Program-made: the position numbers and the translations under genes | Assembly: GCA_021613535.1 (NCBI GenBank) | Contig: CP075493.1 | Location: 5,146,001 to 5,210,000, forward strand | Direction of reading: 5' to 3' | DNA: 64,000 bases | Source of the DNA: Adineta vaga | Lineage: Eukaryota > Rotifera | Shown: one piece after another, positions 11,438 through 23,041 of the stretch | How the letters are laid out: each line of letters opens with the position of its first letter | Position numbering within the stretch: the stretch's first letter is position 1 | Notes under the pieces: model-generated | Databases searched by the model: none | What the model was told of the DNA's origin: nothing | The model's input: only the letters and a program-made list of their open reading frames with translations

Positions 11438-13447
11438 TTATCTATTTTCATTACAACAACCTGGATTGAAATACAAATCCTAAAATGAAAAGTATTGTTA
11501 TTGTTGTTGTTTTTTCCTGAGAAAATATTCAAGTTGTAAAGGATACTTACATGACGAAGATGACATTCGAAACAAGGCGTTTGAAATGGTGTAGATTCAT
11601 GAGCTGCAAATTTTTCATCCATAGTTCGATTAACCTGTGGATAAAGTTTGAGATGATTTTTGTAACTATTGATAATCTAATCTACTTACACAAGTAACCA
11701 TTCGTGCTAAATCATAATACCAAGCGGTTCGTGCAAAGACTGTAATTAACGATTGAATAAATATACTACCATCATCAGGCGAACGCCATGAAACATAATC
11801 TATAATACAAAAAAAAAGATCAACGTTGATTTTGAAGAGTATGTATCAAATCATGAAAATAACCTTTGACAGTTGAATACCAAATTGCCATATCACTTCG
11901 TATAGGTACCATTGTTGATCGATGACCACCACTATCAACAATAGTACGAGGATTTTCATTGGTAATACTATCTGATGACCAGATATTATTCGATCCGGTT
12001 GATAGAGAACGATTATTACATTGTGCTATAATAACATTTTAATCAGAACTATGGAATCTTCATAAAAGATTATTCTTACATCCTCGACATGCTTGTATAA
12101 TGAATAACTTCGGTTTTCCAATTAAATGATCATCAAATACAGATATAATATGTTCATCAACCTTCGAAATCAAAAACTATTTTTCTTATCTTCGACTTTA
12201 TTTTGTCTTAACTTACATTTAAAGCGAGTTCATCAACAGCATAAATAGTTCCATTTCCACCATGACTTAAAATAATCACTATCGAACAATCGCAAGATTC
12301 CTTCTTTTCTTCAATTAAATTAGCAAAATTTTCGATAACATTGATCATTTCCTAATAGAATAGAAAAAAATGTTATTTAATCGATAACAGAAAAGAATAA
12401 ATGTAACAAACTGTGTAGGTAAGATTTCGTCGAGGAAGAACAATAAAGCCGAGTTGTTCGAATAAACTTTTCAATTTACTTGCATCGACATCCGATCCTT
12501 GTCGAACTTCCATGGTTTTAAAAGCATCGACATTATTTATTAATAAACAATAACCACGTGGTTTACTTAACATTCGATAACACTAAAACAATTTTATCAT
12601 GAAAATCAATAATGAATGAATGACTAACCTTATTGGATCGTTTTGTTGGATCTAATTGTGGATATTGTTCAATAAGATCAGCTGTTAATAATTGTACTTC
12701 AAAACCCATAGGTACTTCATCTTCAAATTTAGTTACTTCAAGATTATTCAAATCATCAACTGAGATTTTATTATCAATCGATTCAATGTTAGTATCCATA
12801 TGACGTAATTGTTGATCTTCAATACTAGTTGGAACTGTTGGTTGTCCTCCAACAAGTGTTGGAAAATGATATTCAGCATCAAGTTGTTGACGAAGATTAC
12901 TCAGAAGAAAGTTTTCATCAAGTAATTGAACTAAATGTTGATTACCTAATGAAGATAGAAATGATAAATATGAGATAATAGATCGGTCTTCAAATACTTA
13001 CCAGCCAAATAGAGTGCTTCGATCAAAGGTTTAAATGCATGTTTACCTCGACTTAATACAAAATTTATTAATTCTCGTTTACGATCCTCAGGTACTGGAT
13101 ATTGCTATGAAAAAAGAATATTGTCAGCGATTACTGAATAGAATATGTATGAACTTACATGAAGAATTCGTGAACAAACAGAACGTGGTATTACTCCTAC
13201 AGATTCAAGGTAATCCATAACTTTTGTTGCTTGACACATAGAATAAATTAATTTATAACGATTTTTTGTGAGTTTTCTGATACATTCAGCATCGTCATCA
13301 TCCTAATAAACGTCATTATTTAGTTAATCGATTGAAAAGAAATAGATTACTTACTTCATTTTTAATATCATCTGTAGTTGTTGTAAGTAGAGAGTTTCTT
13401 TTAAGAAGTTCGATTAAAGTAAGAATTGAATTTTCTTGTTCAGACAT
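11438..13447 (-). CDS. CARD-containing initiator-type caspase
   Basis: Caspases are Cys proteases cutting after Asp in apoptosis. The start at 13447 (MSEQENSILTLIELLKRN) opens a CARD domain spread over the first three exons, including YSMCQATKVMDYLE and the typical CARD end RGKHAFKPLIEALYLAGNQHLVQLL. A linker follows, then the p20 unit: RGYCLLINN, the catalytic His in IVIILSHGGNG (about 12280) and the catalytic Cys in FIIQACRG (about 12085). The p10 unit has YSTVKDYVSWRSPDDGSIFIQSL. The last exon (11438-11479) ends the fold with DLYFNPG, equivalent to the usual KLYFFPG strand. Introns are short and phases agree, so the gene seems complete. CARD plus QACRG suggests a caspase-2/9/Dronc-like initiator recruited by an adaptor. 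Confidence 0.85.
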
Positions 13448-14119
13448 ATTACATAAATTTATTTGAACATTGAAAATAGATAATTGACAAGAACGAATCT
13501 CGTTTGTATTATGTTACAGAAGATTTCTGAAATAACGATGTTGATCAGTTGTTCCCTCTTGAATTCGAAGGATTTCGATAATAGAAAAGTTACTGTTTGT
13601 TTTTGACTTTTCCTTCCTTTCTTTCTTTTGATCGATGCCAATCGAATTGAATCATTTCATTCACAAATATTGGTGATAAAGCCATTCATGAATGACAAAC
13701 AGATGGCGCTATATTTTTCAGTATCAAATACGTATTCTGTACTTCATAATTGGACTATTCATAATAGTTCTATGCAAAACAATTGATAAATCAATTATTA
13801 AACTTCTTTCTTTTTGCACATACTCACAAACTTCGAAAATTCAACATTTCAATAGTGATATGATAACCGGATTCCATTCATATTCTTGCATGTAATCAAT
13901 AGCATTTTCTTTCGATAGTTAAAAAAGATCCGTCATTTAAAAATTTAAGACAGGTCATGAATCAATAGGTTAAAGCAATTCTCATAACCATAAAAAAGTA
14001 TCGTAAATGAAAAACGTAAAATTCGCAGTGTATCAAAGAAATAGTCATACAGAAAAGTTTGATCTACTATGAATACGTCGTAACAAAGTTTTGTTAATAC
14101 AGTTCATAATGTATATTGC
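13448..14119. other. Intergenic spacer
   Basis: About 670 bp between the start of the caspase gene and the stop of the ART-TPR gene. AT-rich; a short hydrophobic plus-strand frame at 13692-13895 has no support. Nothing else is seen. Confidence 0.45.
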
Positions 14120-17100
14120 TTACGCACTATCAACATCATTTGATGATTCTGTCATTTGTAACAATTGATCTAGTTGACTTTCATAGTCTGATATTTCCAT
14201 CTGGTCTATCTCACCAGATGAATGAGCTATTTCAACAGCACGGAAAGCACAATTGGCAGCTTCTTCGTATCGTTCAAGACCTGTTAATGCCATTGCCATG
14301 TTACTATATGTCTTGGCCAACAAAGGATGGTTATTAGAGAGTGATTTAGACATAACCTGAACTGCTTTTTCAAAATACAGTAATCCTTCTTGGTACACTT
14401 TCATATCACAGAGAATTTTACCAAAAGAATTATATGTGGCACCTAATGACGGATCGTTAGGTGGAAGATATTTCTGCTGAATTTCCATCCCTTGGGTATA
14501 ATGTGAGAATCCAAGCAAGAAATCGTTCAGGAGAGTTTGTATTGGATTCTCATCGTCATCATCGTCATCAGAGGAGATTGTTGCTGTATTGTCTAATAGA
14601 AATAAGTTCTGCATGGTTTCGCAACCCTTTTTCATATATGAAATCGCCTTCAGCATATTTTCAGTGATTAAATCCTGATCAGTTGCATCGATATTGCTTT
14701 CGTAACACTTTGATCGAGTCAGTGGTGACGATTGTTGAATTTTTTGGAACAGTGTCTCAAAGTTTGACAGTCCAACTGACAAGCTTTTCATGAAAGCTCT
14801 AATGTCATTAGGATTGGCAAGGAGAGCATCTGACTGTGTGCGAGAAGATGATGTCAGTTTCTGTAGTGATTCAATCACATTCTTTATATGAGAAATACCT
14901 TCAGCCGAGTAATTTGAGCATTCTTGCATTGTGTGAGGATCACAACTAGATAACTGTAATAACTGTTGATTTTTTGAGATAAAATTTTGTTGAAGTTTAG
15001 CAGCATTCTCCAAACTGTTCAATGCATTTTTGTGATTGTTCATCAATTGGTTCACTATACCTATACGCGCGTGAAAATTACTGACAATTGGATGATCATG
15101 AGAAAGTGATGTCTGCATTATTGCTAGTCCTTTTTCAAAGTATGAGAGTGCTTTACGATAATTACCCAACGATTGATGACTATCTCCAATAGAAATATAA
15201 CAACAAGCCATGTGTGAATGATTATGTGGAAGAGATTTTTGTAGTATTGCAAGTGCTTTCTTGGAATAAGATAATGCTGTCTCACGATATCCACATGATC
15301 GATGAGCATCGGCCATATTAATATAGAGCATGGCAAAATCAGGATGATCAGATGGAAGAGACTTGTGAAATATTTCGAAGGTTTTCTTAAAATACGATAG
15401 AGCTGCTTCGTAATTGCCTGTTGAGTAATGTATTGAAGCAATATTGTGATAGATTGTAGCTAAAGTTGGATGATTTGTTGGAAGAGATTTGTGCAAGATT
15501 TTCAGCGTTTCTTCAAAGAATGATAGCGCCATTTTGAAATTTCTCATGAATTGATACACTAAAGCAGTATTGTTGTAACAAGTAGCTAAAAATGGATGAT
15601 CAAATGGAAGAGATTTGCGGTATATATTAAAAGCTTGCTCGAAATTGAACAATGCAGTCGTATAGTCACCCATATGTAAATGAACAACAGCAGTATTATT
15701 GTATATCGTACCGAATATTGGATTATCATGTGGAAAAATGTTTTGGTAAGTCTCAAGTGCTTTCTTCAGATGTTTTAATGCGCTCGAATACTCTCCGATT
15801 GACCGATGTGTTTCACCAATATTTATATTGACAAAAGTGCGAAATAACTCATCGATGTCGCAATCGTCATCGAATCTTGTTTGAATTAACATGTTAAATA
15901 TTTCTAGTGCACTTTCATATTTGCCGATTTTCATCATCAACATTCCCATCCGATGCCAACCGCCTATGAAGCCTATTTCTTCTCGCAAATAATCTGTCAA
16001 AGATTTCAAGTCAGGATCATTATCACTTGTCAATGCCAGGGAGATTTCCCATAAGCTATCTTGAATTTTAGTCAATTCACCAATTCGAAATACAGTGTGC
16101 ATTGAAAATAGAATTTCTTCTTCGTCGCCAAACTTGCTTAGATCGCATAGTGACACATATGGTGCAGAAGATATTGATGAATCAATTTCCATTCGAAATA
16201 GTACTCCATGCATATCAATATTTTGACGAGCACTCTCAGCAAACATGAGAGAAACCTTTCGATCCATACTTGTAGATAAGAAACTATTGAATGCAAACAA
16301 ACCACCTTTGTTGTTTCGTATTTTCTCAACATCAGTTGCCTTTAGTCCTTGTCCTCGATAAACAATCATCTTTGTCGTATGCGATACTTCTTCATGTCTC
16401 TGTTTGATTTCATCATGAAGATCACGAAGAAAGAAACCCATCTTGATCATCATTTCAGTGTCTTGAATGCGAAGAGCTTTGTTGAGTGTCGAATAGACGA
16501 ATGGTTCTTTTGTGTACCACCATATGGGTGAATGACGATCATAATATTTTTCGAACTGATGTAATGGTTGTGATCTAAAATCGTTCTGGTTGGGATGCTT
16601 GAGATAGAACTGTGTAAATGCTTGTCTTGCATTGTGATCATGTTCGATGTCGAGAATGATTTCTTTGATTAGTTGTGTATACATGAATGACTGATCTAGT
16701 TGATCAAGACTAGAAGTAGATGTGATGGACACGATACTGAAAGGCGCTTGATCAAATTGTTGACGAATAAGAGTTTGTCTTAGTGTTTCAATAATGACAT
16801 TGAAATTGGTGAATATTCCTTGTACTTTTTTGCATACCTTGACCTGTTGATCATTCAGGGTCAGTTCAGAATCTAAGATAAAGATCGACTTAAGCTGAGA
16901 AATATCTTCAAAAATAGAAACTAGTGGTTGCAGATGATGATTAGACATAATTAAGATCACGTGTTCATTAGCTATATCGGTGATAAAATCAATACATTCA
17001 TTTAGATCAGTGAATACATGAAATGAACCAGCAACTTCACGGAATTTATCAATGATATCATCTATATTTGAATGCGGGTGTTGTGCATTTAAGTTTAGCC

Positions 17101-17332
17101 AGATAACAATGACGTTTTGTATGGTCAAAGGATCTAATGTTCGATGTAAAGTGTCTTCAGTTTGTGACTTATTTGCTTTATCTGCCGAAAGATCAGATAT
17201 AAGATTTGTCTGGTTTCTAATGATACTTTTTCGTGTGGACGTTATATTCTCATCATCGGACGAAGATACAATACTAAACTTGGATCGTTTCTCGCGCAGC
17301 ATTTTTAATTTATTAAAATCAGTATAATGCAC
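14120..17332 (-). CDS. ADP-ribosyltransferase (ART) with tetratricopeptide repeats, single exon, intact
   Basis: A 1070-aa protein in one uninterrupted exon, unusual among its intron-rich neighbours. Residues about 70-190 form an alpha/beta N-terminal region (VIVIWLNLNAQ..DLNECIDFI..VILIMS..LKSIFILD) that recurs in the other two copies in this window. Residues about 215-430 are an arginine-type mono-ART: the Arg of VYRGQGL (about 325), the Ser of FNSFLSTSMD (about 352) and the Glu pair of DEEEILF (about 408) form the R-S-E triad binding NAD and catalysing transfer to protein. From residue 455 come about eight 42-residue TPR units of kinesin-light-chain type (e.g. GDYTTALFNFEQAF, GNYEAALSYFKKTF), a divergent linker and two more TPRs near the C-terminus. 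The TPRs probably bind the protein target. No signal peptide, so it is likely cytosolic. Target unknown. Confidence 0.85.
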   Translation of the reverse strand: MHYTDFNKLKMLREKRSKFSIVSSSDDENITSTRKSIIRNQTNLISDLSADKANKSQTEDTLHRTLDPLTIQNVIVIWLNLNAQHPHSNIDDIIDKFREVAGSFHVFTDLNECIDFITDIANEHVILIMSNHHLQPLVSIFEDISQLKSIFILDSELTLNDQQVKVCKKVQGIFTNFNVIIETLRQTLIRQQFDQAPFSIVSITSTSSLDQLDQSFMYTQLIKEIILDIEHDHNARQAFTQFYLKHPNQNDFRSQPLHQFEKYYDRHSPIWWYTKEPFVYSTLNKALRIQDTEMMIKMGFFLRDLHDEIKQRHEEVSHTTKMIVYRGQGLKATDVEKIRNNKGGLFAFNSFLSTSMDRKVSLMFAESARQNIDMHGVLFRMEIDSSISSAPYVSLCDLSKFGDEEEILFSMHTVFRIGELTKIQDSLWEISLALTSDNDPDLKSLTDYLREEIGFIGGWHRMGMLMMKIGKYESALEIFNMLIQTRFDDDCDIDELFRTFVNINIGETHRSIGEYSSALKHLKKALETYQNIFPHDNPIFGTIYNNTAVVHLHMGDYTTALFNFEQAFNIYRKSLPFDHPFLATCYNNTALVYQFMRNFKMALSFFEETLKILHKSLPTNHPTLATIYHNIASIHYSTGNYEAALSYFKKTFEIFHKSLPSDHPDFAMLYINMADAHRSCGYRETALSYSKKALAILQKSLPHNHSHMACCYISIGDSHQSLGNYRKALSYFEKGLAIMQTSLSHDHPIVSNFHARIGIVNQLMNNHKNALNSLENAAKLQQNFISKNQQLLQLSSCDPHTMQECSNYSAEGISHIKNVIESLQKLTSSSRTQSDALLANPNDIRAFMKSLSVGLSNFETLFQKIQQSSPLTRSKCYESNIDATDQDLITENMLKAISYMKKGCETMQNLFLLDNTATISSDDDDDDENPIQTLLNDFLLGFSHYTQGMEIQQKYLPPNDPSLGATYNSFGKILCDMKVYQEGLLYFEKAVQVMSKSLSNNHPLLAKTYSNMAMALTGLERYEEAANCAFRAVEIAHSSGEIDQMEISDYESQLDQLLQMTESSNDVDSA

Positions 17333-20300
17333 ATTGTGACGAATAAAAATGCATTTGATAAATTCACCTGTATTTATATCTCAATAAACCGCCTATCTTT
17401 TACGTTAATAACCCTTAACATTTTATACAACTACACTTGATTTTATATATTTCTTTGTCTATTCATAGTTTTTGTTGTTGAGTTACTGATGCATATTATA
17501 CAACAGAGTTGGTAAAAAGACATCGTTGTTGGAATAAAAATTTGCTTTGCGTTCCTTCGTGAGTTTGCAATCCACATATATAATAAAAACAGCCGTGCTT
17601 TATCGTTTTCTTCGTCGATATACTTTCTGATTTATTTATGTCACAATAGACAAAACCATTGTCGTACGATTTACTTCTCATCGAAAAACTTCTATATATA
17701 TATATTACCTACATATGCAAATCTTCTTCGTTGAATAATACTGCACGATAAAAAACAAAATTTAAGATTTGTTCTTATAATCTACACCGTAATCTGTCAT
17801 CAATGATTCATTGAAATTTGAGTCAGTTCAACTTCATCTTAGTATATACAATTATAAAGTTCAATAAGCTTAAGATATTTCTATATAATCTCAATGTCAG
17901 TAATTTATCAAGTGTTGAAATTAATAATTATTGCAACTTTGAATACTAGGTCAAGTACATATCAACACAGATATCGAAAAAATTAAAATAAATTTTCACA
18001 GCAAAAAGAAAAGAGAATTCAGCACATCATCAATCAATAAGATTATTTGCAAATATTCAAGTCAATGTCCCAAAGCTTTTTTTTCTTCTCCTCTCTTTCT
18101 CTTCGATTATCAATACATATATATATATCGGATATCTATATAGTTAAAGAATATGTGTAGATCTTTTCAATGCAATCATTTGTATTGATAGACATCTGAT
18201 CTTTCTCAATGAAATACGAACAAAAATAAATATATCGATATCCAAGATCAATGAAAATGATTCTTTTCTTTTTTATTCTCTCTCTCTCTGTAATTTTTCT
18301 TTTAGAGAAATAACAAACTTACACATATATATATGAAAAGAAAACAACACGCTATTGCCTCAGAAAAGACAATAATAGAGAGTAAAAACATTCATCAGGA
18401 AAACATTATTTATGGACAAAAGGACACGGATGCGTCATCGAATATCAATGTTAGAACATAAGAAATATTTTCGTATTCTTCTTCTTACAATCAAAGAATC
18501 TTTTCTTGTCATCATCTAGTTTATTGACATAATACAGATGACATTTCTAACTAATAGATTTTCTATGTTGTTATTCATAATCAAAAAGATTAGAACTTCA
18601 ACAGTAAACATCATTTTTTGTCGGAAAAGAAAGAGGAACGTATTTTTTTATTTCTTTCTATACTCGTATTAGAGCGACCTCCAACAAGATTTACTTTATT
18701 CAACATTATTTGTTTAACAGGAAGAAACATTGTCAAGAAAATCGCTAGTTATATTGAATTTAGAAACTTTGGAATTTTTATTCATCTTAATTAGTTCATT
18801 AAAATAACAATTTATTCGATTGGTTATTTTACCGACTTAGTAATTATTCATTGCAGTCAATATTATTTTTTGACGTGATCAGACAGTTCTATTATATAGG
18901 TGTAATGATTGATAGATTCTTTTTTTTCATTTACAACTAAACACATTCGAAAAATGATCAATACCTTTTTACTATTATTGTCCAAAGAAAAGGAACAAAT
19001 CTTATCTATATTTAATGAAAAAAAGACACAATTCCTCCCTTTACTTTTCATGTGAAAACAAGTAGCATATTTTCCTCTCCTTTTCCTTCTTCTTCTTCTT
19101 CTTCGTCTTTCTTTCTCTCTCTCTCCCTTTCCTAAAGACACAGGTCGTAATATAAACAGATGTCCCTCATGTGTATTTGGTCGTCTGTACTCTCTTTTGT
19201 ATGAGAGATTGACCGTACCGGAAGAGAACAGCAACGACGATAGACATATAAAAAAGGAGAGCGAACAAATCATATTGTCAATTTTTTCTTCCTATTCTCT
19301 TTTTCTCTCTTCTTTTCAGGGTAATACAAAAAAAAAGAAAAAAACTAGGCGAAAAGAAGAAAGAAGCAGCCCATAGCCCAACATCATTATCGGCGACACC
19401 GCCACACGCGAAGCTCTCACCATCTTGCTTCGCAATCAGATCACTTACATTTATATATACATATATCGTCTGCGTCTTCTTCGTTGTCATCACAACGTTA
19501 TTTATTACCTCAAAATATAACTGCTTCTTAGTCATTTTTCTTTTCTCATCTTCTTACATTACATTCATTTACAATTATTAGCCTGTTGACAATATCCTCC
19601 GAACATCTCTCAATTAATCATATCGAAATTATAGAGACAGGTAAATGGATATCATAACTTTAAAAAGAACGAAAGAAAAGAAAAACGAACTGAATATATA
19701 ACGCATTCAATCCTTACTACCATAAACTATGGTAATAATTCTTTAATATAACATGACCTTCTTGTTCATCATCATCGTCATCATTCTTCTCATGAATAAA
19801 TGCCATTGATTCTTTCTTGTTTTCTTGTTCTGGTGAACGTGAACAGGCATTTCTTTTTCGAGAAGGAAATACTTGTACATACATGTTGTATTGAGGTAGT
19901 AAGCTGAGAAAAGAGAATGAAGAAGCGAGGAAAAAGAGAATCGGAAAGAAGAAGAAGAAAAAGGCCAAAAATATGTATGTGTCTTTCTCTATATGTACAA
20001 TTAATCCTCTAGTAACAGTTATCCCATTCATACGACCATATGTAGTCGAGCTTTGTCATCATCATCATTATCATCATCAACTTTTGCTTTTCATCAATTG
20101 TCCTATAGAAATGAAAAAATGAACGAAAGTATCGATAGAAAGTGAAGGTTAAAATCAAGAATAGAGAGAGAGAGAGTGAAAGAAAGATCTCTAATTGATA
20201 TTTGTATATGTGTACATTTGCGTATACATCTATACTGACAAGTCTCATTAACTGAGAAGACCATAGATAGTATTCGTCATTCATCCGTGACCAATGTACA

Positions 20301-20403
20301 ATGTAGTTTGCATTTATGTTCGCGTAAAACATTTTTTCATCTCTTGTCGACTTGTAATTTGACAAGAATATATATGTCGTCCTTGTTGTTACAGGAGGAG
20401 GAG
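17333..20403. other. 3-kb gene-poor region
   Basis: AT-rich DNA between two divergently transcribed genes. It contains TA runs (17695-17705, 18115-18130, 18325-18336), CT-rich tracts (about 18270-18290, 19090-19130) and a CATCATCAT-type run (about 20055-20080). All open frames here are low-complexity (Ser-Leu, Arg-rich, Phe-rich) and look accidental. The part just before 20404 is probably promoter and 5' UTR of the downstream gene. Confidence 0.45.
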
Positions 20404-22679
20404 ATGTTCTCGCTGCCAACTACACCTAATAACGCCACACCATCACCTCCGTCGTCGACCATAACGACGACGACAACAACAACACCCGTTTCAGCTCCTG
20501 TGGCATCCGCCGAGAAGACGCATGGAATTGCAATCGATGAGCCGTCGGCAAGTTTCTTTTTTAATTTTCTTTGTTACATTTGTTTATTTATATTTATTTA
20601 ATCAGGTGGCTCATCAAGCCATTCTATTTATTCTCGATGTGCTCATACGTAACAATCAAGCTATGCCTATTGTGAAGCTTTATGATAGCTTCGCTGATCG
20701 AACATTTACACCTCAAATGTTACGTGCTGTCGGTGGTAATGAGCAAGGATTACAACAATTCTTGCTTCGATATCCATCGTTATTTACTGTCAATAATGAT
20801 ACAGTTTCAGCTAATAGTGCAACACCCGTTCGCACGATCAATTCCTCCAAATCTCATCATTCGAAAACGAAATCGTCAGTTTTATCCGCCTCGACAAACG
20901 AGGCGAATGAATCTGCTCCTGGAACAGACATCATGACACTTTCGACAAGTAACAATAATGAAACAGTATGGGATGCAAAAACAATGCGTGAAATCGAACA
21001 AGAGGCAATTAATTTTTTTAAAAAGCAATTAAGCAAACGTGAGGAAGAATGGTTACCTATTGTTAGTGTTGCTGGACATGCTTCACAAGCAAGTGCTGAT
21101 GTTCGAAAATATGTTGGACCACAAAATGAATTTAAAATATTTCTTTCACGTTATCCCAATATATTTGTCGTACGAGAAGAATTTTGTGGTCTAAAAGTAA
21201 AAAATCAATTCAATTGAAAATAAATACAAATCATTTAATTTTTTAGGGTAAAGCAGATCTATCAGGTGTACCATTTCCACCTCCATCACCACCACCAAAA
21301 CGACGTGTAGCATTATTAAATAATAATATCATAAATACGAATGGAACAAATTTAATGTTAACACGTTCAACATCATTTAAAACCAATATACGACCAATTA
21401 TTGGTGGTTTAAATAATGGTTCAATGCCAAGTACACCAACTAGTAATATCAATCCATCGATGTTAATATCAACATCATCATCAGTTTCGTCATCATCAAC
21501 ACCAATACGAAATTCATCACAACGTTTAACACCTAACGAAGTTAAAGCTGTACATTATGTCATGCGTCTATTATATAAAAATGGCCATGTTTTACTTCAA
21601 AATGTTCCTGGATTAATTGCTCGTGCACCTGATCATCTTGCTCAATTGATCGGTTTTACACGTGAAGATTTAATCGTTTTCTTTAAACGACATAATGCAA
21701 TCTTTCAATTACATATCGATGGAACTGTTAGTGTTAAAACAGATGCTGTACGAGCATTATTAAATAAAAATGATAGTACACAAATTTCACCATCATCTAT
21801 TCAATTAGCTTCATCACAACAAACAACATCCATAACAGCATCAGGTGTTGTTATACGCATTTTTCCAAAATATGGTATTTTAAATATGGATAATAATGAA
21901 CAAGTCTTTTTCGATATACAATCATGTCATTTTGAAACATTTAATGATTTGACATGTGTTCTTAATTCCGGCGATTCGATGAATTTTAATGCAATACTTG
22001 GTCCAAAAGAAGGTAAATATACAATACATATATATATGTATCGATATTCAAGAGAGTTGTTTTTCTGTTTTTAAAAGGTTCAACGAAATGGAAATCATTA
22101 AAAACATGGCCACGTCAAAATAATCGTCCAGCTCAATTAATTACATCAACTAATTCCAATTCACCTTTATCACATATGGTCCATTCAATAAGTGCTAATA
22201 ATCTTTCATCGATCGCATCTGGCAATGGTGGTTACATCTCTCCACCATCCTATGAGCATTATACAACTATTCATCAACATCAAAATTCTATTCCGTCAAA
22301 CGGCTATGCACCTATTGATCAAGATTTAAATGCTTATCAAATGTCAATGGATAGCAATGGTGGGCTCGATGATTCATTTGATAATAATAATATTATTAAT
22401 GAAAATCAATCTCCACCAATTTCATTAACAAATTCGACCGGTTCAAATCGACATAGTCGTTTATTTCTACCACCAGTTGACGAAGAACAATGTCCATTAC
22501 CGAAAATGGCTGGTGGTCTCGATGCTGAAGTTCTTCGTCGAAATTTACAACAAGTCGCTCGACGTAAAAATGCCATCTCTTTACGTGAACAAGCCGATGA
22601 AACAGGTCGATATGTATCTCAAGGTTGTCAAACGACATCAACAGGAGAAATTCTAGCGACGAATATACATATCGAATAA
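20404..22679 (+). CDS. Egalitarian-like protein with repeated winged-helix-like modules
   Basis: Four exons: 20404-20547, 20606-21196, 21247-22012 and 22078-22679. Three similar modules are visible. The first is FTPQMLRAVGGNEQGLQQFLLRYPSLFTV. The second has GHASQASADVRKYVGPQNEFKIFLSRYPNIFVV. The third has LLQNVPGLIARAPDHLAQLIGFTREDLIVFFKRHNAIFQL. This wording closely recalls the N-terminal half of Egalitarian, the adaptor linking localised mRNAs and BicD to dynein. A small beta-rich segment (GVVIRIFPKYGILNMDNNEQVFF) follows, then a disordered tail ending in YVSQGCQTTSTG, which resembles a dynein light chain LC8 binding site. The 3'-5' exonuclease domain of insect Egl is not seen. The first intron has a GC donor. 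Start chosen at 20404; an in-frame start at 20287 is possible but its extension looks non-coding. Confidence 0.6.
20548..20605 (+). other. GC-AG intron
   Basis: The donor reads TCG|GCAAGT and the acceptor ATCAG|GTGGCT. Only this junction keeps phase 0 from ..DEPS to VAHQAILF; the nearest GT (20552) would shift the frame. GCAAGT is the canonical strong GC-type donor. Confidence 0.7.
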
Positions 22680-22868
22680 ACAATGTTTCATTTTTCTTCG
22701 ATTTTGATTTCTTTTCTTACGTAGTTAGCATGTGTGTTTTTTTGCATTTCACATAAATTTTCGTTTGTTTTCTTTGATCTCTCTCTCTCTCTCTCTCTTT
22801 TCTTTCTTTCGACTTTTTATGATCTGGCAATCTGTCATTTCGTTTCTCTTCATCTTCTTTCTTGTTTT

Positions 22869-22902
<34 letters not shown>

Positions 22903-23041
22903 TAAAGATACGAGAAGAGAAGAAAAAGAGAAAAAAAATAACTAAGAATTTCCTCATTCATTCACAACATGGCACGTCCCCTTTTGTTGTTTCCGCTTCG
23001 AACATTTCCTTCGAACACTTGATTTGAATGTAAATCAAATG
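22680..23041. repeat. Intergenic microsatellites: (CT)n, (CA)n, (TA)n
   Basis: A 20-nt CT repeat at about 22779-22798, then (AC)n at 22869-22889 running straight into (AT)n to about 22903. The rest is AT-rich 3' UTR/promoter sequence between the Egalitarian-like gene and the channel gene. Confidence 0.8.

Noticed and set aside
20165-20182. Short (AG)n and other simple repeats as functional elements
   Set aside because: Simple repeats are scattered through all intergenic regions here and carry no specific signal by themselves.
18863-20419. Several minus-strand frames of 85-136 codons
   Set aside because: They are built from CT/AG-rich microsatellite-like DNA (poly-Arg, Phe and Ser-Leu runs) and match no family.
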